The position numbers and the translations under genes were made by a program. This document shows positions 16,872 through 25,993 of a DNA stretch of 64,000 nucleotides, piece after piece. A model generated the notes under the pieces. That model saw only the letters and a program-made list of their open reading frames with translations, had not been told where the DNA came from and ran no database searches. Positions within the stretch are counted from its first letter, which is position 1; every line of letters begins with the position of its first letter. Origin of the DNA: Bacteroidota bacterium (GTDB taxonomy: Bacteria; Bacteroidota; Bacteroidia; B-17B0; Aurantibacillaceae); NCBI GenBank assembly GCA_030684395.1, contig JAUXTT010000019.1, positions 1 through 64,000 of the forward strand, written 5' to 3'.

Positions 16872-18112
16872 GAACGAGCTGTTACATAACCTTTTTATGT
16901 TTATTATCGTTTGCTGTTAATGCGCAGTTTGATAATGATTTTATGTTGTATTCTGACAACAAACGAAGCATTAACATAGGAGGTGAATATGAAATCAATT
17001 CTGATTTTTTATCAAACAATTTCATCAATCGTTTTTATCGTGGAGGTTACATTGATAAAGGCATTAAAGATGATCAGTTAAAACGCACATCAGGTTACAA
17101 TGTGGTGGGAGGCTTATTAAATGCCAATCTTACGGCTTTTTTTGGTAAAGATTCCAGCAAATTACGTTTTATGTTGGGTGTAAACCACCAGCAGTTTTTT
17201 AATGCATCTGTAACGGACGATGCTTATAAACTGATGTTTTATGGAAATAAACAGTATCAGGGGAAATCTGCCAACCTGGGGCAATCAGAAATTAACGCCT
17301 ATACTTTTCAGGAAATTAAACTTGGCTTTTTAATTGACAAAGTAGATACAACACAGGCTATAATGGGAATGAACATAGCTTATTTAAAAGGCCAGAATTT
17401 TTATCGCTTAAGAACAAACAATACTGATTTGTATACCGCTGCTGATGCCTCTTATATCGATTTTACAACTAATGCTTCTTTATCTATCAGCGATACCGCT
17501 TCAAAAAAATGGACCGATTTTAACGGCAATGGAATGAGTGCGGAATTTTTTACGGAAACACCTTATAAATCCAAACTTGGACCAAGTAAGTTTTTTCTTT
17601 CTGTTTCTAATCTTGGGTTCATACGCTGGAACAATAATACCTTAAATTATAAAACCGACTCTACATTTGTATTTTCCGGGGTACACATTGACGATGTTTT
17701 CGACCTGCAGGACTCAACACTTAATGCCATATCACTCGATTCAATTGTAGACAATTCAACTTATTTGGAAAGAACGCATACTTCTACCAATTTGCCAACA
17801 ACATTTTTAATTATTCATAAAGTACGCTTCTCATCTTTGTTTGAGTTCACCACCGGGTTTCGCCATTTGTTTAATGCCAATTACAAACCTTATTTGTTTA
17901 CAGAAGGTACATTTTATATTAACAAAAGCATTAATGCTACCACTCATATTGGTTTTGGTGGTTATGGGAAACTTACCGGTGGTTTATCCGTAAACCTGAA
18001 AATAAAGGATCATTTTGCAATGAGATTTGGATCTAATTATATTCAGGCTTATGTTTCGCCAAAGAAGAGTTTAGGACAAGGGGCATATTTTTCACTTTCT
18101 TACAAATTTTAA
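16868..18112 (+). CDS. Predicted outer-membrane beta-barrel protein (DUF5723-like)
   Basis: A 414-aa protein with a signal peptide (about 1-19, ending VNAQ) and a beta-rich body closing in GQGAYFSLSYKF, a typical barrel end. It resembles large Bacteroidota barrels of the DUF5723/PorP type, though I cannot settle the family by eye. The start is a GTG at 16868 that overlaps the upstream stop. It sits between a lipoprotein and a T9SS-exported protein, a grouping that suggests a surface-assembly unit. Confidence 0.72.
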   Translation: MRTSCYITFLCLLSFAVNAQFDNDFMLYSDNKRSINIGGEYEINSDFLSNNFINRFYRGGYIDKGIKDDQLKRTSGYNVVGGLLNANLTAFFGKDSSKLRFMLGVNHQQFFNASVTDDAYKLMFYGNKQYQGKSANLGQSEINAYTFQEIKLGFLIDKVDTTQAIMGMNIAYLKGQNFYRLRTNNTDLYTAADASYIDFTTNASLSISDTASKKWTDFNGNGMSAEFFTETPYKSKLGPSKFFLSVSNLGFIRWNNNTLNYKTDSTFVFSGVHIDDVFDLQDSTLNAISLDSIVDNSTYLERTHTSTNLPTTFLIIHKVRFSSLFEFTTGFRHLFNANYKPYLFTEGTFYINKSINATTHIGFGGYGKLTGGLSVNLKIKDHFAMRFGSNYIQAYVSPKKSLGQGAYFSLSYKF

Positions 18113-18115
18113 GTA

Positions 18116-19603
18116 ATGAAAAAAACAATTTACATACTAATTGCGGTGCTCATGACCCCGTTTGTGATTTCTGCCCAGGATTCTGCATTTGTGAGAACTT
18201 ATGGTGGAGTTAATATGGATATTGCACGCGATGTAAAAGAAACTCCCGATAAAGGCTTTGTAGTTGGGGGAACAACCTCCAGCTTCGGTCAGGGAAACAC
18301 TTCTATGTACCTGGTTAAAACTGATAGTATGGGCAGACACCTGTGGTCGAAGAATTATGGAGGTCTTAACAGTGAATGGGCATACACAGTTGAAGCAACC
18401 ATGGATAATGGTTTTTTACTTGCCGGTTTCTCTAACTCTTTTTCTTCCAATTACGACCCGTACGTTGTAAAAACAGATGCAAACGGAGACCTTATGTGGC
18501 AAAAAGTATACGGAACCGACGATTGGGACTTTATTTATGGAAGCTGTATGTTGCCCGACAGTGGTTTTGTATTATGCGGGGAAACATATGGAAATGCAAT
18601 TGGAGGAGGAGATGGTTATGTTATTAGAATTGACAAAGCAGGTAATCAGATCTGGGCAATAAATGTGGGAACAGTTAATGATGATAAATTAAATAAGATT
18701 ATTTTACTTAATAATACATTGTACGCAGTTGGTTCTTCTTTTGTAAGCGGGCATCAATATGGCTTGCTGGCAAAAATTGATCTTAACGGGAATGTGGCAC
18801 CACTTATTACTTATAATTTCAACACCAATTCCGATCAGGAACTAATGTGTATCACAGCCAATTCTGTTTCTCAATTAATTTTTGGAGGCTACGTAAATCC
18901 GGATGGAGTTAATGATATTAACGATTGGATGATACAGTCCGATACTTTGGGGAATGTGGTTTTTAATTACAGTGTTCCTGCAGGAACAAATGGTACAAAA
19001 CGATTTGATGATATTGTTACGGTAGAATTTGATGAGATTGTAGTTTGCGGAACCACTAATGGTGGTAATGGTGGGCTGGGTTTGTTTATGGTACGCTTTA
19101 ATAGTAATGGCGTTTACCTTGCTGCCGACGTTTTTGGAGGCTTTGGTAATGAATACGGTTACGGGCTGGCATTAACTTCTAACAAGCACCTGGCATTTGT
19201 AGGAAGCTCAGATAGTTATGGTTGTGGCGATCAGGATATGTATTATATAATGAACCGTAATCAGCATTTCGTGTCTAACTCTAAATTAAACAACAAGTAC
19301 TTTTGTGATACACTTGACCTGGCCGTTGTTGATCTGAAAGAGCTTGATAGTAAAGAAAGATTAATAAAATGTTACCCAAATCCCTTTTCCGATAAACTCA
19401 CCATCGATTTGCAGGATGATGAAAACGACGCAAAACAATACAACTTTGAATTGAAGGATATTAGTGGCAGGCTGGTATACAAAACAAATTTACAAAAGGG
19501 CATAAACGAATTATCCATAACTGATGTTCAGCAGGGAATGTATTTTTTTAATGTGTATTCTCAAAACAAATTAGAAAGCAGCGGAAAACTCATTAAATAC
19601 TAA
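18116..19603 (+). CDS. T9SS type A sorting domain protein with propeller-like repeats
   Basis: A 495-aa secreted protein. A signal peptide (1-20, VISAQ) precedes repeats of about 55 residues of the form TPDKGFVVGGTTSSFG, then YLVKTDSMGRHLWSKNYGG, which resemble beta-propeller blades. The last 80 residues are a type A sorting domain: CYPNPFSDKLTIDL, LKDISGRLVYK, QGMYFFNVYS, GKLIKY. It should cross the outer membrane by T9SS. It begins 3 bases after the barrel gene. Confidence 0.88.
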   Translation: MKKTIYILIAVLMTPFVISAQDSAFVRTYGGVNMDIARDVKETPDKGFVVGGTTSSFGQGNTSMYLVKTDSMGRHLWSKNYGGLNSEWAYTVEATMDNGFLLAGFSNSFSSNYDPYVVKTDANGDLMWQKVYGTDDWDFIYGSCMLPDSGFVLCGETYGNAIGGGDGYVIRIDKAGNQIWAINVGTVNDDKLNKIILLNNTLYAVGSSFVSGHQYGLLAKIDLNGNVAPLITYNFNTNSDQELMCITANSVSQLIFGGYVNPDGVNDINDWMIQSDTLGNVVFNYSVPAGTNGTKRFDDIVTVEFDEIVVCGTTNGGNGGLGLFMVRFNSNGVYLAADVFGGFGNEYGYGLALTSNKHLAFVGSSDSYGCGDQDMYYIMNRNQHFVSNSKLNNKYFCDTLDLAVVDLKELDSKERLIKCYPNPFSDKLTIDLQDDENDAKQYNFELKDISGRLVYKTNLQKGINELSITDVQQGMYFFNVYSQNKLESSGKLIKY

Positions 19604-19609
19604 TCAGGT

Positions 19610-20896
19610 ATGATATTCTTACGCGAATACCGTAAATATTTATTGACTGCTTTTCTCTATTACTTTACTGCTTTTTCCCTCTTATTTATTGTACTGTATA
19701 GTACAGGTAAATTAAATATATTTTCCAATACTTCTTTTTTAAACTGGGATGCTGCTCATTATTTCTCGGTGAAAGAGCATGGCTACGACCCGGTTAATAC
19801 TGCTTTTTTTCCGTTGTTCCCTTTTTTTTGGAAATTAGTTAAGCTATCACCTATTGGAATTGGCTTCCTTAATTTCAGTTTGTTTTTAGCTGCTATTAGC
19901 TTGTTGTGTACAGAAATGAAATTGAAGCTCACACACACATTATTAGTATTATCGGTTCCAGGTCTTTTTTTTATGTTTCTGCCATACGCCGAAGCTCTTT
20001 TCTTTGTGAGCGGAACAATTGCTATTGTTGGATTAAAGCGTGATAGATTGTGGTTAACAGTTGTGGGGCTTTTCCTTTGTAGTTTGTGCCGACCAACTAC
20101 TTTTATTTTTATTCCAGCAATTGTTATTGTTTATTATTTTTCTGTTGGACAAAATGAGGCAAAGGTCCCGATACCTGCCCGACTGGGTCATTCAGGCGGG
20201 GCTATCGGGAGGAAGAAATTTTTTGTTAACTCTGCTATCTCAGCTTTTGTGCTTGTTGCAGGTTTGATGTTAAGTTTTTTCATTCAAAAAGTCGGAACAG
20301 GGCAGTGGTTTACTTTTTTTGATTCGCAGGAAAAATGGGGCAATAAATTTGGAATACCCATATTACCCTTGCATACATGGGGAGGCGATAATATAAAACG
20401 ATATGAATCAAGTGCTTTTTTGATAGGTGTTGTTTGTGCTGTAATGCTTATTTTACTTCTCTTTAATAAACGCCTGAGAGAAAAATTTAATTTCCCTAAG
20501 TATGTAGTATTTTCATTCGCATATTTGGCAGGGGCTACAGGAGTTGTTTTGTTGTACCGGGGTGGACTTTTATTTAGCCTCAATCGTTTTATTTATGCAA
20601 CACCTTTTGTTATAGTTGCACTTGCTTATTTCATTGCTAAGTTTTCCTTTACTATAAAGCAAAGTGTTATATTTTTCTTTGGATATATTATTTTTTCTAC
20701 ATTGTTTGCCAGTTATTCTCACATTCATAATTTATTATGTTTTGCCATTGTAGGGCTTATTTTGTCGGGAGTTTTGCTACTTACCAATAAAAACAAATAC
20801 ATTTCATTAATAGCTACCATTGTTCTGATCCTTGTAAACAATGTGATTGCCTATCATTTAATTAGTAGATTTTTAACTGGTTTTTGGGTGGCTTGA
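19610..20896 (+). CDS. Polytopic GT-C-type glycosyltransferase, PIG-V-like
   Basis: A 428-aa membrane protein with ten or more hydrophobic segments. The first loop reads NWDAAHYFSVKEHGYDP then TAFFPLFPFFWKLV; the acidic WDAxHY followed by FFPLFP is the signature of the PIG-V/GT76-like mannosyltransferases, which use lipid-linked sugars. It may glycosylate a lipid or a secreted protein, possibly one from this operon, but acceptor and sugar are unknown. Residues about 185-202 (PIPARLGHSGGAIGRKK) are polar and unlike the rest; they come from a palindromic repeat inserted in frame. It is the last gene of the four-gene operon. Confidence 0.75.
   Translation: MIFLREYRKYLLTAFLYYFTAFSLLFIVLYSTGKLNIFSNTSFLNWDAAHYFSVKEHGYDPVNTAFFPLFPFFWKLVKLSPIGIGFLNFSLFLAAISLLCTEMKLKLTHTLLVLSVPGLFFMFLPYAEALFFVSGTIAIVGLKRDRLWLTVVGLFLCSLCRPTTFIFIPAIVIVYYFSVGQNEAKVPIPARLGHSGGAIGRKKFFVNSAISAFVLVAGLMLSFFIQKVGTGQWFTFFDSQEKWGNKFGIPILPLHTWGGDNIKRYESSAFLIGVVCAVMLILLLFNKRLREKFNFPKYVVFSFAYLAGATGVVLLYRGGLLFSLNRFIYATPFVIVALAYFIAKFSFTIKQSVIFFFGYIIFSTLFASYSHIHNLLCFAIVGLILSGVLLLTNKNKYISLIATIVLILVNNVIAYHLISRFLTGFWVA
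20166..20210. repeat. 45-bp palindromic element inserted in frame in the GT-C gene
   Basis: The element begins TCCCGATA and ends TATCGGGA, with an imperfect G+C-rich inner inverted repeat (CCTGCCCG ... AGGCGGGG). Its length is a multiple of three and it keeps the frame open, adding 15 codons. The same end sequence makes the palindromes at 27262 and 56548. Confidence 0.75.
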
Positions 20897-20960
20897 CAAT
20901 TAATCTTTCTTAACATCTGCCCCCATCATTTTTTCGTAACTATGTATAAAGTCTTTACAA

Positions 20961-21488
20961 ATGAAAAAGATAAATCTATTAATAATTTTGTGTTGTATAA
21001 CTATGGCTGTTTCATGTCAGAACAACAATACATCAACAACGAATAGCACATTTAAAAAACCAACTGCAATGGAAAGTAATAAAGTAATAAAAAACGAAGA
21101 AGAATGGAAAAAAGTATTGAGCTCTGAGCAATACAATGTACTGCGTTTAAAAGGTACAGAAGCTCCATTTACCGGTAAATACAATATGCATTCGGAAAAA
21201 GGAAAATACACTTGCGGTGCTTGTGGTTATGAACTATTTACTTCTGATATGAAATTTGATTCGCATTGCGGTTGGCCAAGCTTTGATAAAGAAATTGGAG
21301 ATGGAAGCCGTATAAAAAAAATAAAAGATATGACGCACGGAATGGTTCGTACAGAAATTGTATGCGCGCGTTGTGAAGGACATTTAGGTCATATTTTTGA
21401 TGATGGACCTACAGCTACCGGACAAAGGTATTGTGTGAATTCTCTTTCTATAGAGTTTCTACCAACGGATACTACGAAGAAGAAGTAA
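20961..21488 (+). CDS. msrB: Peptide methionine (R)-S-oxide reductase, lipoprotein form
   Basis: A 175-aa MsrB, which reduces methionine-R-sulfoxide in proteins. A lipoprotein signal (MKKINLLIILCCITMAVSC, Cys19) shows it is exported and membrane-anchored, unlike the usual cytoplasmic form. The enzyme core has two zinc-binding CxxC motifs (CGACGYELF and CARCEGHLG), HCGWPSF, and the catalytic cysteine in RYCVNS near the end. An exported MsrB would repair oxidised envelope proteins. It is monocistronic and converges with the M48 protease gene. Confidence 0.93.
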   Translation: MKKINLLIILCCITMAVSCQNNNTSTTNSTFKKPTAMESNKVIKNEEEWKKVLSSEQYNVLRLKGTEAPFTGKYNMHSEKGKYTCGACGYELFTSDMKFDSHCGWPSFDKEIGDGSRIKKIKDMTHGMVRTEIVCARCEGHLGHIFDDGPTATGQRYCVNSLSIEFLPTDTTKKK

Positions 21489-21576
21489 CATTAATAATTT
21501 AAAATTGAAAATGTAAAATTTTATTTTTTACGCTTCATCATTTTCAAATTAACGCATTACCAAATTTTCAAATTAT

Positions 21577-22377
21577 TTAATTTTTCTTATAATACTTCAT
21601 CGCTTCCGGCATAAAAGCTTTTAGGTCGTTGATACGTTGCTCGTCGCTTGGGTGAGTGCTCAATAACTCAGGTGGTTTTTGCCCTCCGCTTTGGGCAGCC
21701 ATCCGTTCCCAAAAACCAATTGCACTGTTAGGATCGTAACCAGCCATTGCAGCAAACACCAACCCCATTTTATCAGCTTCTGTTTCATGAGTGCGGGAGT
21801 ATTTAAGCATTCCCAACTGTGAACCTAAACCGTATGATTGCATAAATAGATTCTGAACGTCTTTGCTCTTATTTTGCATGGCTACCGATATAGCCACACC
21901 TCCTAATTGTACAGCCATTCCCTGGCTCATACGTTCGTTACCATGGCGGGCAACAGCGTGTGCAATTTCGTGTCCCATAACAATGGCTAAACTTGCTTCA
22001 TCTTGTGTTACGGGTAATAGCCCTGTGTATACAATCACTTTTCCGCCCGGCATACACCACGCATTTACGGTTGCATCATCGGCTACGTTAAATTCCCATT
22101 TATATCCATTGATTCTTTTTTCTAAACCTTTGCTTTTCATAAAGGTCTCAACAGCTGTTTGAATTTTTTTACCTATTTGTTGAACCTGCATAGTACGTTG
22201 ATCATTTGCAGGCAAAATTTTATTAGCAGCTTTAAACTTATCGTATTCAGTAAAGCTCATACTCATTATTTCCGCTTCAGGAATAAGGCTCACCTGTCGG
22301 CGCCCTGTAATAGGAACTTTTTGAACACAAGAGATCAATAGAGCAGCTGCAATAATTTTAATGAAAGTTTTTTTCAT
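21577..22377 (-). CDS. M48 family zinc metalloprotease lipoprotein
   Basis: A 266-aa lipoprotein with lipobox LISC (Cys17). The zinc motif HEIAH lies at 136-140, and the third ligand Glu is in THETEADKMG. The N-terminal segment (VPITGRRQVSLIPEAE) is typical of periplasmic M48 proteases of the LoiP/YcaL/BepA group, which clear misfolded outer-membrane proteins. Location and quality-control role follow from the family. The ATG at 22377 is preceded on its strand by TATCTTTA, close to a -7 element. Confidence 0.93.
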   Translation of the reverse strand: MKKTFIKIIAAALLISCVQKVPITGRRQVSLIPEAEIMSMSFTEYDKFKAANKILPANDQRTMQVQQIGKKIQTAVETFMKSKGLEKRINGYKWEFNVADDATVNAWCMPGGKVIVYTGLLPVTQDEASLAIVMGHEIAHAVARHGNERMSQGMAVQLGGVAISVAMQNKSKDVQNLFMQSYGLGSQLGMLKYSRTHETEADKMGLVFAAMAGYDPNSAIGFWERMAAQSGGQKPPELLSTHPSDEQRINDLKAFMPEAMKYYKKN

Positions 22378-22589
22378 GCCTTAAAGATAGAGAATAATCG
22401 ATTTGAATTTTAAGGGGTATTTACACATTTCGCTGATAGGTTTAATATGGGATTTCACTATCACTTTAGAGCTAGGACACAGGAATGCGAGATGCAGGAC
22501 AAATCGCAGTTGAATTTAATTTAGAATTATTTTTGAAACCGTGATTTACTTATCTACTATAAATCAGACTAGTTAACTAACAACTAATT

Positions 22590-22868
22590 TTAGTTTTCGA
22601 TTTTCGCAGAAAGCCCTCTGTCTAAAAGCGCGGTGCAAAGTGGTTCTAAGGCATCAAAGGTTCCTGATTTAACTGCACATTTTCCTTTATAGTGAACTAA
22701 GTAGGTACATTGCTCTGCCTGCAATAAATTGTGTTCGCACACTTCTACAAGTGCGTCGATCACATGTTCAAACGAATTCACATCATCGTTATAAAGCACA
22801 ATGCTAGACAGGCTTTGGATCTCTTCCAAATCCATTACGTCTACTTCTTCCTGATGTTTGTATGGCAT
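22590..22868 (-). CDS. clpS: ATP-dependent Clp protease adaptor ClpS
   Basis: A 92-aa adaptor that delivers N-degron substrates to ClpAP or a ClpA/ClpC-type unfoldase. The conserved core VLYNDDVNSFEHVIDAL (28-44) holds the binding-pocket Asn-Asp pair, and YLVHYKGKCAVKSG follows. The C-terminal half matches the family. It lies 40 bases downstream of miaA on the same strand and has its own -7 element in that gap. The 212 bases between clpS and the protease gene show no gene. Confidence 0.92.
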   Translation of the reverse strand: MPYKHQEEVDVMDLEEIQSLSSIVLYNDDVNSFEHVIDALVEVCEHNLLQAEQCTYLVHYKGKCAVKSGTFDALEPLCTALLDRGLSAKIEN

Positions 22869-22889
22869 TTTTTCTTTCGGAATTTATAA

Positions 22890-22897
22890 CAAAGGTA
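22890..22897 (-). promoter_or_regulatory. -7 element (TACCTTTG) for clpS
   Basis: On the minus strand TACCTTTG fits TAnnTTTG and lies 21 bases before the clpS ATG, just past the miaA stop codon. It would let clpS be made without miaA. Confidence 0.55.
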
Positions 22898-22908
22898 AAC
22901 TATTTGTA

Positions 22909-23832
22909 CTAAAATTCCATTTTTTTAGCATTTTCTATGAACTCTAAAATGCCCGTTTTGTCGGTCGGATCAAAGGTTTCGTAGCCTCCGGAGTTATTGA
23001 ACCAGGTTAATTGCCTTTTGGCATACCTGCGGGTATTTTGTTTAATAAGCGAAACTGCTTCTTCTAAATTTGTTTTTCCGGAGAGGAAATCAAAAAGTTC
23101 TTTATAACCAACCGTGTTTAAAGCTTTTAGATCTTTATAAACTAACACACTTTTCACTTCATCCAATAAACCATGTTGCATCATCTCATCAACACGTTTG
23201 TTTATACGCTCATATAATTTTTCCCTGTCCGTATTCAATAAGATCTTTATTGTTTCAAATGCTCTCTCTTTTTTCGTTCCTTTTCGTTGGGCAGAGTAGG
23301 GCATACCTGTTGATAAACATACTTCCAAAGCTCTTTGCAAACGTGCAGGATTGTTTACGTCTACTTGCTCATAATATTCAGGGTCGAGCTGTTTCACTTG
23401 TTCCTGTAACCAAACCAGTCCTTTTTCCTTTACTGCTTTATTAAGCTCTTCCCGAAGCTCAGGTTTTATTTCCGTTAAGTCATCCATACCATTACAAACA
23501 GCATCAATGTACATTCCTGAACCACCGCACATTATAATGGTATCGTGTGTTTTGAAATATGATTCTAAAAAAACAAGTACATCTTTTTCGAACATACCGG
23601 CACTGTAATGTTCAGTAATGTTTACGTTGTTAATAAAGTGGTGTGGTATCCCCTGCATTTCAAGCATGGACGGTTTTGCAGTTCCAATAGTTAGCTCTTT
23701 ATAAAACTGACGGGAATCGGCGGAAATAATTTCAGTGTTTAATTTTTTTGCAAGCTCAATACTTAAAGCAGTTTTCCCAATAGCAGTAGGGCCGGCAATG
23801 ATGATGAGGGTTTTAGTAGATTTTTTTAACAC
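22909..23832 (-). CDS. miaA: tRNA dimethylallyltransferase MiaA
   Basis: A 307-aa enzyme that adds a dimethylallyl group to N6 of adenosine 37 in tRNAs reading UNN codons. The P-loop is GPTAIGKT (14-21), and the tRNA-binding DSRQFYKELTIGTAKPS and HHFINN motifs follow; GGSGMYIDAV is the second nucleotide/prenyl segment and KQNTRRYAKRQLTWF the C-terminal signature. The only start that keeps the N-terminus is GTG at 23832. An intergenic segment with two CAGAG boxes (ACACAGAGGGCGCAGAG) begins at this GTG. Confidence 0.97.
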   Translation of the reverse strand: MLKKSTKTLIIIAGPTAIGKTALSIELAKKLNTEIISADSRQFYKELTIGTAKPSMLEMQGIPHHFINNVNITEHYSAGMFEKDVLVFLESYFKTHDTIIMCGGSGMYIDAVCNGMDDLTEIKPELREELNKAVKEKGLVWLQEQVKQLDPEYYEQVDVNNPARLQRALEVCLSTGMPYSAQRKGTKKERAFETIKILLNTDREKLYERINKRVDEMMQHGLLDEVKSVLVYKDLKALNTVGYKELFDFLSGKTNLEEAVSLIKQNTRRYAKRQLTWFNNSGGYETFDPTDKTGILEFIENAKKMEF

Positions 23833-23979
23833 AGAGGGCGCAGAGTTATTAGAGTTGCACAGAGTAATTTATTAAAGCACATTCCATCAGATCAATAAAT
23901 CTATATCATCGGTAAATATCATATAGATCTGCGCTATCAGCGTTCCATTTTCAAATTATCAAATCAAAACATTATCAAA

Positions 23980-24657
23980 TCAATACCTGTCTTCCTCTTC
24001 TCCTTCGCCAAAGCCATAATCTTCCCCTTCTTCCTGCTCTTCAAGATCGTCACCACCTTCTTCCGGAGTTTTTTCCTCTTCTTCACCTTCTTCACCCGGA
24101 GCAAAATCAAGGTCGCCTTCGTTTAATCCCATTTCGGTATCAGGTGCATGTTTATATGCTTCCTCTGCCAGTTCTTCCTCGTCCTCATCTTCACCCAGCA
24201 ATGCGGCTAAAGGATCTTTTTCTTTTGCAGCTTTTTCAGCAATAATATCTTGTTTGTACTGTCTGGGAGCATGCCCTGTAGATTTAGTACAGGTTGGGTA
24301 TTGAACTTTAGGTTTTTCAGCATCGATCTTTATAAGCTCGATCATAAATGTCCATTGCGCTGTTTTGTCGTAAATGTAGATGAATCGCTGATAGGGAGTT
24401 TCAACACAAGAAGCAATTTTAGTATCCTTCATCATTTTGGTATCCGCTTCTTTATCTTCTTCTAAAAGCGTTACCTCCTGGTTTTTTCTCCAAAAATCAT
24501 CACTCACAAAAAAGGAGGCTGCATGTTTTGTGTCAAATTTTATCGACTCCAAAATAGCATAATGAAATTCCTGAAAGGTTTGGTTTGATTTTATTTCAAT
24601 ATTCCTGCTTACTTCCTCATTGTCTTCAAAAACAACCCTAAATCGATAAATTGCCAT
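23980..24657 (-). CDS. pRiA4b ORF-3-like (TnpR passenger family) protein with acidic tail
   Basis: A 225-aa protein. Residues 1-140 resemble the plasmid pRiA4b ORF-3 family, also called IS1096 passenger TnpR-like: IYRFRVVFEDNEEVSRNIE, FQEFHYAILESIKFD, and SFFVSDDFWRK are the familiar phrases. The last 60 residues are a low-complexity run of Glu, Asp and Gly. The family name comes from mobile elements, but no transposase or terminal repeat is seen here, so in this genome it is probably a chromosomal gene of unknown function. Confidence 0.75.
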   Translation of the reverse strand: MAIYRFRVVFEDNEEVSRNIEIKSNQTFQEFHYAILESIKFDTKHAASFFVSDDFWRKNQEVTLLEEDKEADTKMMKDTKIASCVETPYQRFIYIYDKTAQWTFMIELIKIDAEKPKVQYPTCTKSTGHAPRQYKQDIIAEKAAKEKDPLAALLGEDEDEEELAEEAYKHAPDTEMGLNEGDLDFAPGEEGEEEEKTPEEGGDDLEEQEEGEDYGFGEGEEEDRY

Positions 24658-24725
24658 CTGATTTTTAATTTTTGACGAAGGTACGTTTTATTCAAAATAC
24701 TGAAAAACTTATTGTTTAATTTTTC

Positions 24726-24733
24726 TACATTTG
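24726..24733 (+). promoter_or_regulatory. -7 element (TACATTTG) for the 352-aa T9SS protein
   Basis: TACATTTG fits TAnnTTTG and lies 24 bases before the ATG at 24758, which argues against an in-frame start at 24731 inside the element. Confidence 0.6.
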
Positions 24734-24757
24734 GGATGCAAATTCAAAAACTATAAA

Positions 24758-25816
24758 ATGAAAAAACAACTACTTACAATTTTATCTTTCGGTGCCTTTG
24801 TAGTGTCGAATGCACAAATTACAATTACCCAGGCAGATATTGCTCCAATTGGTTTTTTTATGCCAAGAGGAATTGATACTGCTTTTACCGAAACACCAAT
24901 TGGGCCCGGTGGTTCAAATATGGTTTGGGATTTTTCAGGTATTGTGGATGATAGAGGAGACACAATTACTTTTGTTGACCCTGCTACTTTACCGGGGGCT
25001 AATGAATTTCCAACGTCCAATTTAGGAATTGTTATTTCAGGTCAGGGATATGCCTTTGCCGAATCAAGCGCTTCTGACTTGAAAATGGTGGGACAAGGTG
25101 CAGATTTTCAAGGTAATCCATTGCTTTTTAAACTGAATCCTGCAGAGAGAATTTTTCAATTCCCTTCAACTATGGGAACAGCGTGGTCGGGTACTTCAGT
25201 TGCCAGCTCAAACGCTATACCATTTCCTAATCCACCAGTTGATTCTGCCCGTATAACAATTACTACTACAAAAGATGCAAGTGTTGATGCCTGGGGAAGT
25301 TTAACTACTCCAATGGGTGTTTACAATGTTATTCGTCAAAAAGAGATTATTCACACGCAGCAGGATGTAGAAGTTTATATGGTAGGGCCTTTTCCTCCGG
25401 CAGGTTGGTACCCATACGCTGCTGGTAGTACAACTGACAGTTCTATTAAATTCACATACATAGCAAATGGAATAGGTTTTCCATTAATGGAGATCGATAG
25501 CACTTCTGACGGGAATGTAGATGTAACTTGGTTAATTACAACCCCACAGGTTGGTTTAAATGAATTTTCTAAAGTAGCAGATACAAGAGTATTTCCGAAC
25601 CCTGCCAGCGATAATCTGTTTATTAAATTAGAAAAAAGCACTTCAGTATCAGTTGAAATCTATGATCTTCAGGGAAAACTAGTTCAGCAGTTAGAAACTA
25701 AAGGTGCTGTAGCACAAGTAAATGTATCTAAATTAGAAAAAGGCTTATACGTTTATAAAGTAACCGCAAACGACGGAAGCTTTGCTACACAAGGTAAATT
25801 TGTAGTAACTAGATAG
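24758..25816 (+). CDS. T9SS type A sorting domain secreted protein
   Basis: A 352-aa exported protein. The signal peptide is MKKQLLTILSFGAFVVSNAQ. The middle 250 residues are beta-rich with no recognised catalytic motif (GGSNMVWDFSGI, VYNVIRQKEIIHTQQ). The last 75 residues are a type A sorting domain (VFPNPASDNLFIKL, IYDLQGKLVQQL, LEKGLYVYKVT, GKFVVTR), so it should be carried across the outer membrane by T9SS. The start was set by the signal peptide and by the promoter just upstream. Confidence 0.87.
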   Translation: MKKQLLTILSFGAFVVSNAQITITQADIAPIGFFMPRGIDTAFTETPIGPGGSNMVWDFSGIVDDRGDTITFVDPATLPGANEFPTSNLGIVISGQGYAFAESSASDLKMVGQGADFQGNPLLFKLNPAERIFQFPSTMGTAWSGTSVASSNAIPFPNPPVDSARITITTTKDASVDAWGSLTTPMGVYNVIRQKEIIHTQQDVEVYMVGPFPPAGWYPYAAGSTTDSSIKFTYIANGIGFPLMEIDSTSDGNVDVTWLITTPQVGLNEFSKVADTRVFPNPASDNLFIKLEKSTSVSVEIYDLQGKLVQQLETKGAVAQVNVSKLEKGLYVYKVTANDGSFATQGKFVVTR

Positions 25817-25835
25817 TTTTTGAGAATTTTTTAAG

Positions 25836-25869
25836 AATCCCTTTAACCGCAAGGTTTTAGGGATTTTTT
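25836..25869 (+). terminator. Rho-independent terminator of the 352-aa T9SS gene
   Basis: Nested stems AATCCCT / AGGGATT and AACC / GGTT close a GCAA tetraloop and lead into six T residues, 20 bases after the stop codon. Confidence 0.82.
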
Positions 25870-25975
25870 CATTTTGAAACATTTGGTGGTTCACTAAACC
25901 TATCTTTTCAATTAGTTTAATAACGTAATCAAAACATTACCAAATTAACACATTATCAAATCTTCAAATCATTTG

Positions 25976-25983
25976 TATCTTTG
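25976..25983 (+). promoter_or_regulatory. -7 element (TATCTTTG) for the TPR gene
   Basis: TATCTTTG fits TAnnTTTG and lies 10 bases before the ATG at 25994, predicting a very short leader. Confidence 0.5.
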
Positions 25984-25993
25984 ACAAAAAAAG

